From contig NZ_CP109446.1 in assembly GCF_036227265.1 (NCBI RefSeq), positions 5,214,001 through 5,278,000 on the forward strand: a stretch of 64,000 nucleotides of DNA, given 5' to 3'. This document shows, one piece after another, positions 26,476 to 34,614 of the stretch. Under the pieces are notes generated by a model, which saw nothing but the letters and a program-made list of their open reading frames with translations, was not told the DNA's origin and made no database searches. The translations under genes and the position numbers were made by a program. The stretch comes from Streptomyces sp. NBC_01476. Lineage in GTDB: Bacteria > Actinomycetota > Actinomycetes > Streptomycetales > Streptomycetaceae. Each line of letters begins with the position of its first letter. Position 1 is the stretch's first letter.

Positions 26476-26506
26476 TTCGCAACCAAAGTTGCGAAATCAT
26501 TTCGCA
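26476..26506 (+). promoter_or_regulatory. Two overlapping palindromes upstream of secreted hydrolase gene
   Basis: TTCGCAAC-CAAA-GTTGCGAA (26476-26495) overlaps TGCGAAAT-C-ATTTCGCA (26490-26506). Both are perfect 8-bp inverted repeats sharing one TTGCGAA half-site. They sit 80 bp before the ATG in a locally AT-richer stretch, where a repressor or activator site is expected. The second is reminiscent of CGAAAnTTTCG elements of Streptomyces glycan-hydrolase genes. Confidence 0.7.
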
Positions 26507-26585
26507 GTGGCCTTGTGGAGCCGGACTCCGGGCCCTAATGTCACCTCACCCTGATGGCGTCAGACCCGAGAGAAACGAGCTTTCG

Positions 26586-28649
26586 ATGTCACGGAGCATC
26601 ACAGGTGCTGCGACGAGACACTCCGGTGGCCCCCGGCGAAGAGCCGCCATGGCGGTCGCCTCGCTCACCGCGGCCGCAGCGGGCCTCAGCATGCTGGCGA
26701 GCGGCACGGCCGCCGCCACCGCGCCCAAGGGCGCGACCGCACAGCCCGCCGCCACCCGCGCCGCCCTCGCCCCGTCGCTCGTCGCGGGCGCCGGAGCAGG
26801 CGTCGGCTTCGCCGAGCAGGAAGCCGAGCACGCCAGGACCACCGGCACCGTCATCGGCCCGGGCCGCGCCGCGTACACCCTGCCCGCCGAGGCGTCCGGC
26901 CGCAGCGCCGTCACCCTCCAGCCGGGCCAGTACGTCGAGTTCACGCTGCCCAGCACCGCCAACGCGATCAGCGTCCGCTACAGCGTCCCGGACGCGGCGA
27001 ACGGCGGCGGCATCACCTCACCGCTCGACGTCACCGTCAACGGCGGCGCCAAGAAGACCCTGACGCTGACTTCGCAGTACGCCTGGCTCTACAACCAGTA
27101 CCCGTTCTCCAACGACCCGGGCGCCGGCCTGCTGCACCCCGGGGACTGGATCACCGAGTGCGCCTGCGTGCCCAACCAGACCACCCCGGAGCCGACGGTC
27201 ACCACACCGTTCCGCCCCAACCACTTCTACGACGAGCAGCGCCTCGCGCTCGGCCGTACGTACAAGGCGGGTGACACCGTCCGGCTGACCGCGCCGGCCG
27301 GCGCCGCCCCCACCACGATCGACCTGCTCGACTCGCAGCAGGTGGCCCCGCCGAAGATCGACCTGCTCGCCGCCAACGTGCTGCTCTTCGGGGCCGACCC
27401 GACCGGCCGCCGCGACTCGGCCGGCGCCATCGACAAGGCCATCGCCTTCGCCCGGGCCACCCACCTGAAGGTCTACATCCCGCCGGGCACATACCAGGTC
27501 AACCGGCACATCATCGTGGACAACGTGACCATCGAGGGCGCCGGCAACTGGTACACCACCATCAAGGGCCACGAAGTCGCGCTCAGCACCCCGGCCCCCG
27601 ACGGCTCGGTGCACACCGGCGTCGGCTTCTACGGCAAGGACGCCTCGGCGGGCGGCAGTTCCAACGTCCACCTGTCCGGCTTCGCGATCCAGGGCGACGT
27701 ACGCGACCGCATCGACACCGACCAGGTCAACGGCATCGGCGGCGCGCTGAGCGACTCCACCATCGAGGGCCTCTACATCCAGCACACCAAGGCCGGCATG
27801 TGGTTCGACGGCCCGATGAAGAACCTGCGGATCACCGGGAACGAGATCGTCGACCAGACCGCCGACGGCATCAACTTCCACACCGGTGTGACCCGTTCGG
27901 TGATCGCGGACAACTTCATCCGCAACACAGGTGACGACGCCATCGCCCTGTGGTCGGAGAAGACCGAGGACACCGGCAACACCATCGACCACAACACCGT
28001 GCAGACGCCGGTACTCGCCAACGGCATCGCGATCTACGGCGGCACCGACAACACCGTGTCGGCCAACCTGATCGCCGACCCGATCCGCGAGGGCAGCGCC
28101 ATCCAGGCCGGCTCCCGGTTCGGCGCCGAGGCGTTCACCGGGCACCTGTGGATCACCGGCAACACCACGGTCAGGGCCGGGACGTACGAACTCAACTGGA
28201 ACATCGGCCTCGGCGCGATCTGGCTGTACGCACTGGAGAAGAACATCGACGCGGACATCGAGGTGACCGGGGACAGTTTCCTCGACAGCACCTACAACGC
28301 GATCATGCTCGTCTCCGACTTCCCGGTGAAGGACCTGTACTCCATCACCAACGTCCACTTCAAGGACATCAAGGTCGACGGCACCGGTACGTCGGTGCTC
28401 AGCGCCCGGGTGGCCGGCGGCGCCAGCTTCCAGAACGTGGACGCGCGCAACGTCGGTGCGGTCGGCATCAACAACTGCGGCTCGTTCAACTTCACCCCGG
28501 CCGGCTCGGAGTTCGCCGTCACCGACCTCGGCGGCAACGACGGCGGCGGCACCACCGGGGACTGGCTCGCGCCGTGGGAGCTGCCCAACACGATCACCTG
28601 TGACGACCGCCCGGCGGTGACCCCGCCGCCGGCTCCTTCCCCGTGGTGA
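26586..28649 (+). CDS. Secreted right-handed beta-helix glycan hydrolase/lyase-like protein
   Basis: 687 aa. Signal peptide: Arg-rich RRRAAMAVASLTAAAAGLSM ending near ATA (about 1-46). Residues about 80-260 form a beta-sandwich-like domain (LQPGQYVEFTLPSTANAISV, TSPLDVTVNGG). From about 265 a pectate-lyase-like parallel beta-helix begins at LFGADPTGRRDSAGAIDKAI, with VYIPPGTYQVNRHI and VTIEGAGNWYTTIKG, then repeating turns such as LRITGNEIVDQTADGINFHTG and FIRNTGDDAIALWS; paired Asp in GDDAI and DGI are the likely catalytic area. The layout resembles GH87 mycodextranase/alpha-1,3-glucanase or GH28-related proteins; which one is unsure. ATG 26586 places the signal peptide correctly. Confidence 0.8.
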   Translation: MSRSITGAATRHSGGPRRRAAMAVASLTAAAAGLSMLASGTAAATAPKGATAQPAATRAALAPSLVAGAGAGVGFAEQEAEHARTTGTVIGPGRAAYTLPAEASGRSAVTLQPGQYVEFTLPSTANAISVRYSVPDAANGGGITSPLDVTVNGGAKKTLTLTSQYAWLYNQYPFSNDPGAGLLHPGDWITECACVPNQTTPEPTVTTPFRPNHFYDEQRLALGRTYKAGDTVRLTAPAGAAPTTIDLLDSQQVAPPKIDLLAANVLLFGADPTGRRDSAGAIDKAIAFARATHLKVYIPPGTYQVNRHIIVDNVTIEGAGNWYTTIKGHEVALSTPAPDGSVHTGVGFYGKDASAGGSSNVHLSGFAIQGDVRDRIDTDQVNGIGGALSDSTIEGLYIQHTKAGMWFDGPMKNLRITGNEIVDQTADGINFHTGVTRSVIADNFIRNTGDDAIALWSEKTEDTGNTIDHNTVQTPVLANGIAIYGGTDNTVSANLIADPIREGSAIQAGSRFGAEAFTGHLWITGNTTVRAGTYELNWNIGLGAIWLYALEKNIDADIEVTGDSFLDSTYNAIMLVSDFPVKDLYSITNVHFKDIKVDGTGTSVLSARVAGGASFQNVDARNVGAVGINNCGSFNFTPAGSEFAVTDLGGNDGGGTTGDWLAPWELPNTITCDDRPAVTPPPAPSPW

Positions 28650-29059
28650 TCAGCCCGGCCTGTCCTTTTCCGGCCTGTCCTTTTCCGGCCCGTCCTGTTC
28701 TGACCTGACCTGACCTCTGACCTGACCTCCCGCCGGCCGCCCGAGCCTCCCCGCCCGGACGGCCGGCCTGCCCGCGGCGCCGCCGGGGCGTTCCGCAGCC
28801 CGGCGTCCGGCCGTGCCGTGACCAGCCGGATCCGCGCGGCCATCGGTGGACGGGAGTCGTACGGGGAGGGGTCGTCGGCCGGCAACTCGGCCCGCAGCTT
28901 GGCCGGTTCGGCCTTCCGGACCGGTTCGGCTCCCCGACCGGATCGGCCGGCAGATGCCGGGAACCGCCGCAGAACTCGCCGGCCGGCGGCAGCAGGGCCG
29001 GCGCTGGTCACGCCGTGTGCCGGCGCATTCCGTGGTTTCCGGCGGCTACCCTCGGGCCC
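28650..29059. other. 410-bp intergenic region before metB
   Basis: No gene supported. At 28671-28735 it has short degenerate direct repeats (CCTTTTCCGGCC; CTGACCTGACCT) just after the hydrolase stop. The rest is plain high-GC sequence; TACCCT at 29047 is the likely metB -10 box. Confidence 0.5.
29047..29052 (+). promoter_or_regulatory. Candidate -10 box (TACCCT), leaderless start of metB
   Basis: TACCCT, 7 nt, ATG 29060; no ribosome binding site in between. Confidence 0.5.
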
Positions 29060-30238
29060 ATGAGCCATCAGCACAGCGGTCAGCACGACCCCGGGCACCA
29101 CAGCGAGCACTTCGAAACCCTCGCGATCCACGCCGGCCAGCCCGCCGACGCGGGCACCGGGGCGGTGGTGACGCCGATCTACCAGGTGTCCACGTACAAG
29201 CAGGACGGCGTCGGCGGCCTGCGCGGCGGCTACGAGTACAGCCGGTCCGCCAACCCCACCAGGTCCGCCCTGGAGCGCAACCTCGCCGCGCTGGAGGGCG
29301 GCAGCCGCGGCCTCGCCTTCGCCTCCGGCCTCGCCGCCGAGGACTGCCTGCTGCGGACCGTGCTGTCGCCGGGCGACCACGTGGTGATCCCGAACGACGC
29401 CTACGGCGGCACCTTCCGGCTCTTCGCGAAGGTGGTGGAGCGCTGGGGTGTGAGCTGGTCGGTCGCCGACACCTCCGACCCGCGGGCGGTACGGGACGCG
29501 GTGCTGCCCGAGACCCGGCTGATCTGGGTGGAGACCCCGTCGAACCCGCTGCTGGGCATCTCCGACATCACCGCGCTGGCGTCGGTGGCGCAGCAGGCCG
29601 GGGTGCGCCTGGTGGTGGACAACACCTTCGCCAGCCCCTACCTCCAGCAGCCGCTGGCGCTCGGCGCTGACGTGGTGGTGCACTCCACCACGAAGTACAT
29701 GGGCGGGCACTCCGACGTGGTCGGCGGCGCGCTGATCACCGCGGACAGCGCGCTCGGCGACGAACTCGCCTACCACCAGAACGCGATGGGCGCGATCGCC
29801 GGGCCCTTCGACGCCTGGCTGGTCTCGCGCGGCCTGAAGACGCTCGCGGTCCGGATGGACCGGCACTGCGCCAACGCCGAGCGGATCGCCGGGATGCTGG
29901 CCGCCCACCCGAAGGTCACCCAGGTGTACTACCCCGGGCTGCCCGAGCACCCCGGGCACGAGGTCGCCGCCAAGCAGATGAAGGCGTTCGGCGGCATGGT
30001 GTCCTTCCGGGTCGAGGGCGGTGAGCAGGCGGCGGTCGCGGTGTGCGACCGGGCGCGGCTGTTCACCCTCGGTGAGTCGCTGGGCGGTGTCGAGTCGCTG
30101 ATCGAGCACCCGGGCCGGATGACGCACGCCTCGGTCGCGGGCTCCGACCTGGAGGTGCCCGCGGACCTGATCCGCCTGTCGGTCGGCATCGAGCAGGTCG
30201 ACGACCTGCTGGCCGACCTCAAGCAGGCCCTGGACTAG
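29060..30238 (+). CDS. metB: Cystathionine gamma-synthase (trans-sulfuration PLP enzyme)
   Basis: 392-aa Cys/Met-metabolism PLP-dependent enzyme that joins an O-acyl-homoserine with cysteine, or runs the reverse gamma-lyase direction. Motifs: ETLAIHAGQPADAGTGAVVTP, YEYSRSANPTRSALE, FASGLAAED, VVDNTFASPYLQQPL, and the PLP Lys in VVHSTTKYMGGHSDVVGG; the C-terminus has SLGGVESLIEHPGRMTH. The His-rich start (SHQHSGQHDPGHHSEH) is unusual. ATG 29060 fits a leaderless start. Synthase and lyase cannot be separated by sequence alone. Confidence 0.92.
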   Translation: MSHQHSGQHDPGHHSEHFETLAIHAGQPADAGTGAVVTPIYQVSTYKQDGVGGLRGGYEYSRSANPTRSALERNLAALEGGSRGLAFASGLAAEDCLLRTVLSPGDHVVIPNDAYGGTFRLFAKVVERWGVSWSVADTSDPRAVRDAVLPETRLIWVETPSNPLLGISDITALASVAQQAGVRLVVDNTFASPYLQQPLALGADVVVHSTTKYMGGHSDVVGGALITADSALGDELAYHQNAMGAIAGPFDAWLVSRGLKTLAVRMDRHCANAERIAGMLAAHPKVTQVYYPGLPEHPGHEVAAKQMKAFGGMVSFRVEGGEQAAVAVCDRARLFTLGESLGGVESLIEHPGRMTHASVAGSDLEVPADLIRLSVGIEQVDDLLADLKQALD

Positions 30239-30369
30239 GCCGGGTACGACAACATCCCGCCTGCCCCGCGGTGTCCGGCACGCACGCTCGCACCCGCCTG
30301 ACGCCGCGGGTCCCGCGCCGCGGGCGGACGGCGCTGTAGGTCGGACGGTCAGAAACGGCCCATCCGCAC

Positions 30370-30639
30370 TCAGCGTCCCATCGGGGACCACCAGGTGCCG
30401 TTCGACGGCACGTCGGGGGTTGCCGGGTCGTGCGGCCAGAGCATGACGGCCAGCACGATCCCGGCGACCGACGCGGCGGCCAGCAGCACCCAGAGCACCA
30501 GGTGCAGGACCCGGCGGCGGCGGACGATGAGACGCCCGCGCTGCTGCGCGCGGGTGCCGAGGTCCACCGGCACCGCCGGGTGCGGGGTGTCCAGCAGGCG
30601 CCTGACCTCGTCGTCACGGCGGTTGGGAACCGGGCTCAC
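30370..30639 (-). CDS. Small membrane protein coupled to sigma-like factor
   Basis: 89 aa: a charged N-terminal part (VSPVPNRRDDEVRRLLDTP) with RRRR, one transmembrane helix LVLWVLLAAASVAGIVLAVM (about 50-69), and a short outside tail ending in WWSPMGR. GTG 30639 overlaps the stop of the upstream sigma-like gene by four bases (GTGA), so the two are translationally coupled. By position it could be an anti-sigma partner, but it is much shorter than known anti-sigma factors and has no zinc HxxxCxxC motif. Confidence 0.7.
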   Translation of the reverse strand: MSPVPNRRDDEVRRLLDTPHPAVPVDLGTRAQQRGRLIVRRRRVLHLVLWVLLAAASVAGIVLAVMLWPHDPATPDVPSNGTWWSPMGR

Positions 30640-31247
30640 GGCGCCACCCCCTGGACGGGCCGCGGCTCTTCCGACGGCTCGCCGTAGACCTCGCGGGGGG
30701 CGTCCTGGTGGAGCGCCGCGGCACCCTGGGCGCGGGCCTCGGCCACCGACCGGGGCGCCGCCTGCAGCGCGGGACCGGCCGCGGCCGGTCCGGCGCGCCG
30801 GGCCCCGGCGGGCCCGGCGGGATCGAGCCGCCGGCTGCGCAGCGTGGCCGTCGCCCGCGCACCGATCACCCGCACCCGTTCCGGCGGCAGACCCAGCTGC
30901 GCCGCGGTCTGCTCCTCGGCGACGCCCTCGAAGAACCGCATCGTCACGATGAGCCGCTCCTGGCCGCTGAGCCGGTCGAGGACGCCGCCGCGCGGACGCC
31001 GCCACCAGGGCCGGTGGGCGAACCGGCGGACCAGTTCGCAGCGGGCCTGCTCGTACGGGTCCTCCGCGCGCATCCGGAACCAGTCGGCGTAGACCCGGGC
31101 CAGGGTCGCGGTGAGGAGCTTGTCGGCCGCCGCGCGGTCACCGGTCAGCAGCACGGCGGTGTGCAGCAGGCGTCCGCCCGCGCCCGCGGTGAACGCCGTG
31201 AATTCGGCGTCCCGTCGGAGTTCCGCTGTTGCCCGGCGCTTCCCCAC
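30636..31247 (-). CDS. RNA polymerase sigma-70 family (ECF-like) protein
   Basis: 203 aa. Residues about 10-70 look like a sigma region 2 helix bundle (EFTAFTAGAGGRLLHTAVLL, ADKLLTATLARVYADWFRMR). Region 4 is visible at about 95-140: LSGQERLIVTMRFFEGVAEEQTAAQLGLPPERVRVIGARATATLR. This resembles SigE-family ECF factors of Streptomyces. The C-terminal 60 residues are Ala/Pro-rich and look disordered. Start GTG 31247 is inferred from the beginning of homology; no strong ribosome site. Overlaps the downstream membrane-protein gene by 4 nt. Promoter targets unknown. Confidence 0.75.
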   Translation of the reverse strand: MGKRRATAELRRDAEFTAFTAGAGGRLLHTAVLLTGDRAAADKLLTATLARVYADWFRMRAEDPYEQARCELVRRFAHRPWWRRPRGGVLDRLSGQERLIVTMRFFEGVAEEQTAAQLGLPPERVRVIGARATATLRSRRLDPAGPAGARRAGPAAAGPALQAAPRSVAEARAQGAAALHQDAPREVYGEPSEEPRPVQGVAP

Positions 31248-31279
31248 GCGGCCATGGGACGGCAACCGGGCGGGCCGGG

Positions 31280-31849
31280 TCAAGCCTTTTGCGCATCCCC
31301 CTGCGACCCGCTGTTCCCGGCGGCGCCGGGGGCCCCATCCGTCCCGGCCGGGGGCTCCGCGGGCGCCGCGTCGTCGCGCTGGCCCGCCCCCGCGTGCCAG
31401 TCCGAGAGCGCGGAGTTGAAGCGGACCAGCAGCTCGGTGAAGATCTCCCGTTCCGCCGGGGTCCAGCCGGTGGTGACCTCGGCCATCAGCCGGCGCCGGG
31501 AGTCGCGTACCTCCTCCAGGCGGCCCCGGCCGCGCGGCGACAGGGCGAGGACGACCGCACGTCCGTCCTCGGGGTGCGAGGTGCGTTTGACCAGACCGGT
31601 GTCGACCAGCGGCGCGACCTGGCGGGTCACCGTGGAGGAGTCGATTCCCATGGCCTCGGCGAGTGCCTTGACACCCATCGGGCCCTCCCGGTCGAGCCGG
31701 TTGAGCAGGAGATAGGCGGCACGGTCCATCGAGTTGCGCGCCCTGCCGACGCCGCCGAGGCGGGTCTGTTCGGCGCGGCGGGCGAAGAGGGCAACCTGGT
31801 GCTGGAGCCGCTCGAGGAGTTCGGCCGAGGTCTCCGGAGGGTTGGACAT
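31280..31849 (-). CDS. MarR-family transcriptional regulator
   Basis: 189 aa. Typical MarR winged helix: AAYLLLNRLDREGPMGVKALAEAMGIDSSTVTRQVAPLVDTGLVKR (about 44-89) followed by the wing SHPEDGRAVVLALSPRGRGRLEEV. The C-terminal helix for dimerisation is present; the last 35 residues are Ala/Gly-rich and extra. It lies 32 bp upstream of the sigma-like gene on the same strand, so the three genes may be one operon. Divergent from ilvA across 238 bp. Confidence 0.9.
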   Translation of the reverse strand: MSNPPETSAELLERLQHQVALFARRAEQTRLGGVGRARNSMDRAAYLLLNRLDREGPMGVKALAEAMGIDSSTVTRQVAPLVDTGLVKRTSHPEDGRAVVLALSPRGRGRLEEVRDSRRRLMAEVTTGWTPAEREIFTELLVRFNSALSDWHAGAGQRDDAAPAEPPAGTDGAPGAAGNSGSQGDAQKA

Positions 31850-32087
31850 GACCTGGAAGCTCGCGTTCTGTCGGTCCTGTTAAGGGGGGCGGGCGGCGGG
31901 AAGTTGGCAGAAGAGTACGCGGACCGGCAGGCCCCGGGGCCGTTCCCGGCGAAACCGCGGCCCGCCGCAGGGCGCCTCGCGGCCCCCTTGTCAAGGGTGC
32001 GTCGGCCGGTACGGGACAAGGGCGGAGACGTACGCGCTGGTGAGCGCCGTGGAACCGGTCCTGTGGCGGAACTGCGAGACTGGGGCC

Positions 32088-33308
32088 ATGGAATCCAGGC
32101 CGTCGCCCACGATCACCCTCGACGATGTGCGCGGTGCGCACAAAATGCTCTCCGGGGTCGCCCGGATGACCGGCATGGAAGGCTCCCGCCATCTGTCGTC
32201 GCTGGTCGGGGCACCTGTGCACCTCAAATGCGAGAATCTGCAGCGGACCGGCTCGTTCAAGATCCGCGGCGCGTACGTGCGGATCGCCGGTCTGAGCCCC
32301 GAGGAGCGCGCGGCCGGTGTGGTGGCGGCCAGCGCCGGCAACCACGCCCAGGGTGTGGCGCTCGCCGCCTCGCTGCTCGGGGTCCGCTCGACGGTCTTCA
32401 TGCCGGTCGGCGCGCCACTGCCGAAGGTCGCCGCGACCCGGGAGTACGGCGCGGAGGTGCGGCACCACGGCGCGGTGGTGGACGAGACGCTGCGGGCGGC
32501 GATCGACTACGCCGAGCAGACCGGCGCGGTCTTCATCCACCCCTTCGACCACCCGGACATCATCGCCGGGCAGGGCACGGTGGGCCTGGAGATCCTGGAA
32601 CAGTGTCCCGAGGTGCGCACGATCGTGGTGGGCATCGGCGGCGGCGGGCTCGCCGCCGGGATCGCGGTCGCGGTCAAGGCGCTGCGGCCGGAGGTGCGGA
32701 TCGTCGGGGTGCAGGCGGCCGGTGCGGCGGCGTACCCGCCCTCGCTGGCGGCCGGGCGGCCGGTGGCGCTGGACTCGGTGGCCACGATGGCCGACGGGAT
32801 CATGGTCGGGCGGCCTGGCGACATCCCGTTCGCGGTCATCCGGGACCTGGTGGACGAGATCGTGACGGTGTCGGAGGACCAGCTGTCGTCGGCGCTGCTG
32901 CTGTGCCTGGAGCGGGCCAAGCTGGTGGTGGAGCCGGCCGGGGCATCGCCGGTGGCGGCGCTGCTGGCCGCGCCGGAGTCCTTCGAGGGGCCGGTGGTGG
33001 CGGTGCTCTCCGGGGGGAACGTGGACCCGCTGCTGCTGCAGCGGACGCTGCGGCACGGGATGTCGGCGGCCGGGCGCTATCTGTCGCTGCGGCTGCGGCT
33101 GACCGACCGGCCGGGGGCGCTGGCGACGCTGCTGGGGGTGCTGACGCTGGTGGACGCGAATGTGCTGGACGTCAGCCATGTGCGGACGGATCCGCGGCTG
33201 GGGCTCACCGAGGCGGAGGTGGAGTTGCATCTGGAGACGAAGGGGCCAGAGCACTGTGACTCCGTCAGGGGGGCGCTGGAGGGGGCGGGGTACGTCGTTA
33301 TTCGTTGA
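32088..33308 (+). CDS. ilvA: Threonine ammonia-lyase
   Basis: 406-aa PLP enzyme: L-threonine to 2-oxobutanoate plus ammonia, first step to isoleucine or in threonine catabolism. PLP Lys in CENLQRTGSFKIRGAYVR, SAGNHAQGVAL, the glycine phosphate cup GIGGGGLAAG, and EPAGASPVAALL. One C-terminal ACT-like domain (YLSLRLRLTDRPGALATLL, about 328-406) follows, as in shorter TdcB/IlvA enzymes with a single regulatory domain. ATG 32088 is chosen; GTG 32040 would add 16 atypical residues. GAGACT ends 6 nt before ATG 32088, a weak -10 for a leaderless start. Confidence 0.92.
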   Translation: MESRPSPTITLDDVRGAHKMLSGVARMTGMEGSRHLSSLVGAPVHLKCENLQRTGSFKIRGAYVRIAGLSPEERAAGVVAASAGNHAQGVALAASLLGVRSTVFMPVGAPLPKVAATREYGAEVRHHGAVVDETLRAAIDYAEQTGAVFIHPFDHPDIIAGQGTVGLEILEQCPEVRTIVVGIGGGGLAAGIAVAVKALRPEVRIVGVQAAGAAAYPPSLAAGRPVALDSVATMADGIMVGRPGDIPFAVIRDLVDEIVTVSEDQLSSALLLCLERAKLVVEPAGASPVAALLAAPESFEGPVVAVLSGGNVDPLLLQRTLRHGMSAAGRYLSLRLRLTDRPGALATLLGVLTLVDANVLDVSHVRTDPRLGLTEAEVELHLETKGPEHCDSVRGALEGAGYVVIR

Positions 33309-33364
33309 GCGGGGCGTGCGGGGCGCGGTGCGGGTGCGGGTGCGGGGCGGCGCCGTAGTGCCTC

Positions 33365-33460
33365 TCGCCGTTGCCGGGTGCGGCGCCGTCGTGGCTTGTC
33401 GCGCAGTTCCTCCCCCAGACTTCGTCCGGGGGTGCCCCCAGCGCCCCTTCGGGGTGCGGC
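33365..33460. repeat. Dispersed palindromic intergenic repeat (member 5)
   Basis: GTTGCCGGGTGCGGCGCCGT, then GCGCAGTTCCTC, CCCCAGACTTCGTCCGGGGG and GCGCCCCTTCGGGG. It lies just past the ilvA stop, as at most other sites. Confidence 0.85.
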
Positions 33461-33493
33461 TCCGTGCCGCGGGTCGCGATAGGGGGTCATCGC

Positions 33494-33522
33494 TTGACGC
33501 GATATATCGCGTCTGGCATTGT
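33494..33522 (+). promoter_or_regulatory. Promoter with 18-bp palindromic operator before ABC exporter genes
   Basis: TTGACG (33494-33499) and CATTGT (33517-33522) are spaced 17 bp. GACGCGATATATCGCGTC (33496-33513), a perfect 18-bp palindrome, covers the -35 box and the spacer. A dimeric repressor bound there would block the promoter. No regulator gene is adjacent to the exporter. Confidence 0.8.
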
Positions 33523-33618
33523 CCCGTCGTACGAGGTCCCGGGCGGCCGATGAGTTTCGGGCGTGCGGGCGGTCAGACCCACGACAGCGCACCACAGCAA
33601 CGGAACGGGAGCGAAGAC

Positions 33619-34614
33619 ATGGCGGGCGCCATCTACGCCGAAGGTCTCGTGAAGACCTTCGGCGATGTCAGGGCACTGGGGGGAGTGGATCTCGACGTAC
33701 CGGAGGGCACCGTTCTCGGCCTGCTCGGCCCGAACGGAGCGGGCAAGACCACCGCCGTCCGGGTCCTGACCACCTTGCTGCAGCCCGACAGCGGCACAGC
33801 CGTCGTCGCCGGCATCGACGTACTGAAACACCCCAACGAGGTACGCCGCCACATCGGCCTGTCCGGCCAGTTCGCGGCGGTGGACGAATATCTGACCGGC
33901 CGGGAGAACCTCCAGATGGTCGCTCAGCTCTACCAGCTGAACGGCAAGGCGGCCAAGGCCAGGGCCAATGAGCTGCTGGAGCGGTTCAACCTGGCCGACG
34001 CCGCCGACCGCACCGCCAAGACGTACTCCGGCGGGATGCGCCGCCGGCTCGACCTGGCGGCCGCGCTCGTGGTCAGCCCGCCGGTGATGTTCATGGACGA
34101 GCCCACCACCGGGCTCGACCCGCGCAACCGGCAGCAGTTGTGGGAGGTCATCCAGGAACTGGTCGCGGGCGGCACGACGTTGCTGCTCACCACCCAGTAC
34201 CTGGAGGAGGCCGACCACCTCGCGCACGACATCTGCGTCATCGACCACGGCAAGGTCATCGCCCGCGGCACCTCCGACCAGCTCAAGGCGCAGACCGGCG
34301 GCGAGCGGGTCGAGGTCGTGGTGCACCAGCGGGACCGGATCGAGGACGCCTCCCGGCTGCTGGCCCGGCACGGCAAGGGCGGCACCAAGATCGAGCAGCA
34401 CACCCGGAAGATCACCGTCCCGGTCACCGGCGGCGCCAAGCTGCTCGCCGAGGTGATCCGCGACCTGGACGCGGACGGCATCGAGATCGACGACATCGGT
34501 CTGCGCCGCCCCACCCTCGACGATGTGTTCATCTCACTGACCGGCCACGCCGCCGAGGTGCGCGAAAACGCCGACGAGAGCGCCGAGCCGGCCGTACAGG
34601 AGGCTGTGAAGTGA
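33619..34614 (+). CDS. ABC exporter ATP-binding protein (DrrA family)
   Basis: 331-aa ATPase of a daunorubicin-resistance type exporter. Walker A GPNGAGKTTAVR (about 32-43), Q-loop GQFAAVDEYLTG, signature SGGMRRRLDLAAAL (about 136-149), Walker B VMFMDEPTTGLD, H-loop TTQYLEEAD. The C-terminal DUF4162-like extension (about 225-305) ends RRPTLDDVFISLTGHAAE, typical of the family. ATG 33619 has GGGAGCG upstream; an in-frame ATG at 33550 is possible. Its stop overlaps the permease start by 4 nt. Substrate is unknown; members export antibiotics or lipids. Confidence 0.94.
   Translation: MAGAIYAEGLVKTFGDVRALGGVDLDVPEGTVLGLLGPNGAGKTTAVRVLTTLLQPDSGTAVVAGIDVLKHPNEVRRHIGLSGQFAAVDEYLTGRENLQMVAQLYQLNGKAAKARANELLERFNLADAADRTAKTYSGGMRRRLDLAAALVVSPPVMFMDEPTTGLDPRNRQQLWEVIQELVAGGTTLLLTTQYLEEADHLAHDICVIDHGKVIARGTSDQLKAQTGGERVEVVVHQRDRIEDASRLLARHGKGGTKIEQHTRKITVPVTGGAKLLAEVIRDLDADGIEIDDIGLRRPTLDDVFISLTGHAAEVRENADESAEPAVQEAVK

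Noticed and set aside
23745-26486. Very long open frame (913 codons) on the minus strand across xylB and xylA
   Set aside because: It is antisense to xylA and out of frame with xylB over the rest; its translation is Arg/Gly/Asp-rich with no family motifs. Typical artefact of high-GC third positions.
28650-29059. SAM or cobalamin riboswitch upstream of metB
   Set aside because: No conserved riboswitch core or extended helices were seen, and metB appears leaderless, leaving no 5' UTR.
28292-30391. 699-codon minus-strand frame opposite metB and the hydrolase gene
   Set aside because: Composition is low-complexity and the opposite strand encodes two clear enzymes with complete motifs.
33550-33618. 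Longer start (ATG 33550) for the ABC ATPase
   Set aside because: The added 23 residues are polar and not family-like, while ATG 33619 has a good GGGAGCG ribosome site and begins just before the conserved Walker A region at normal distance.
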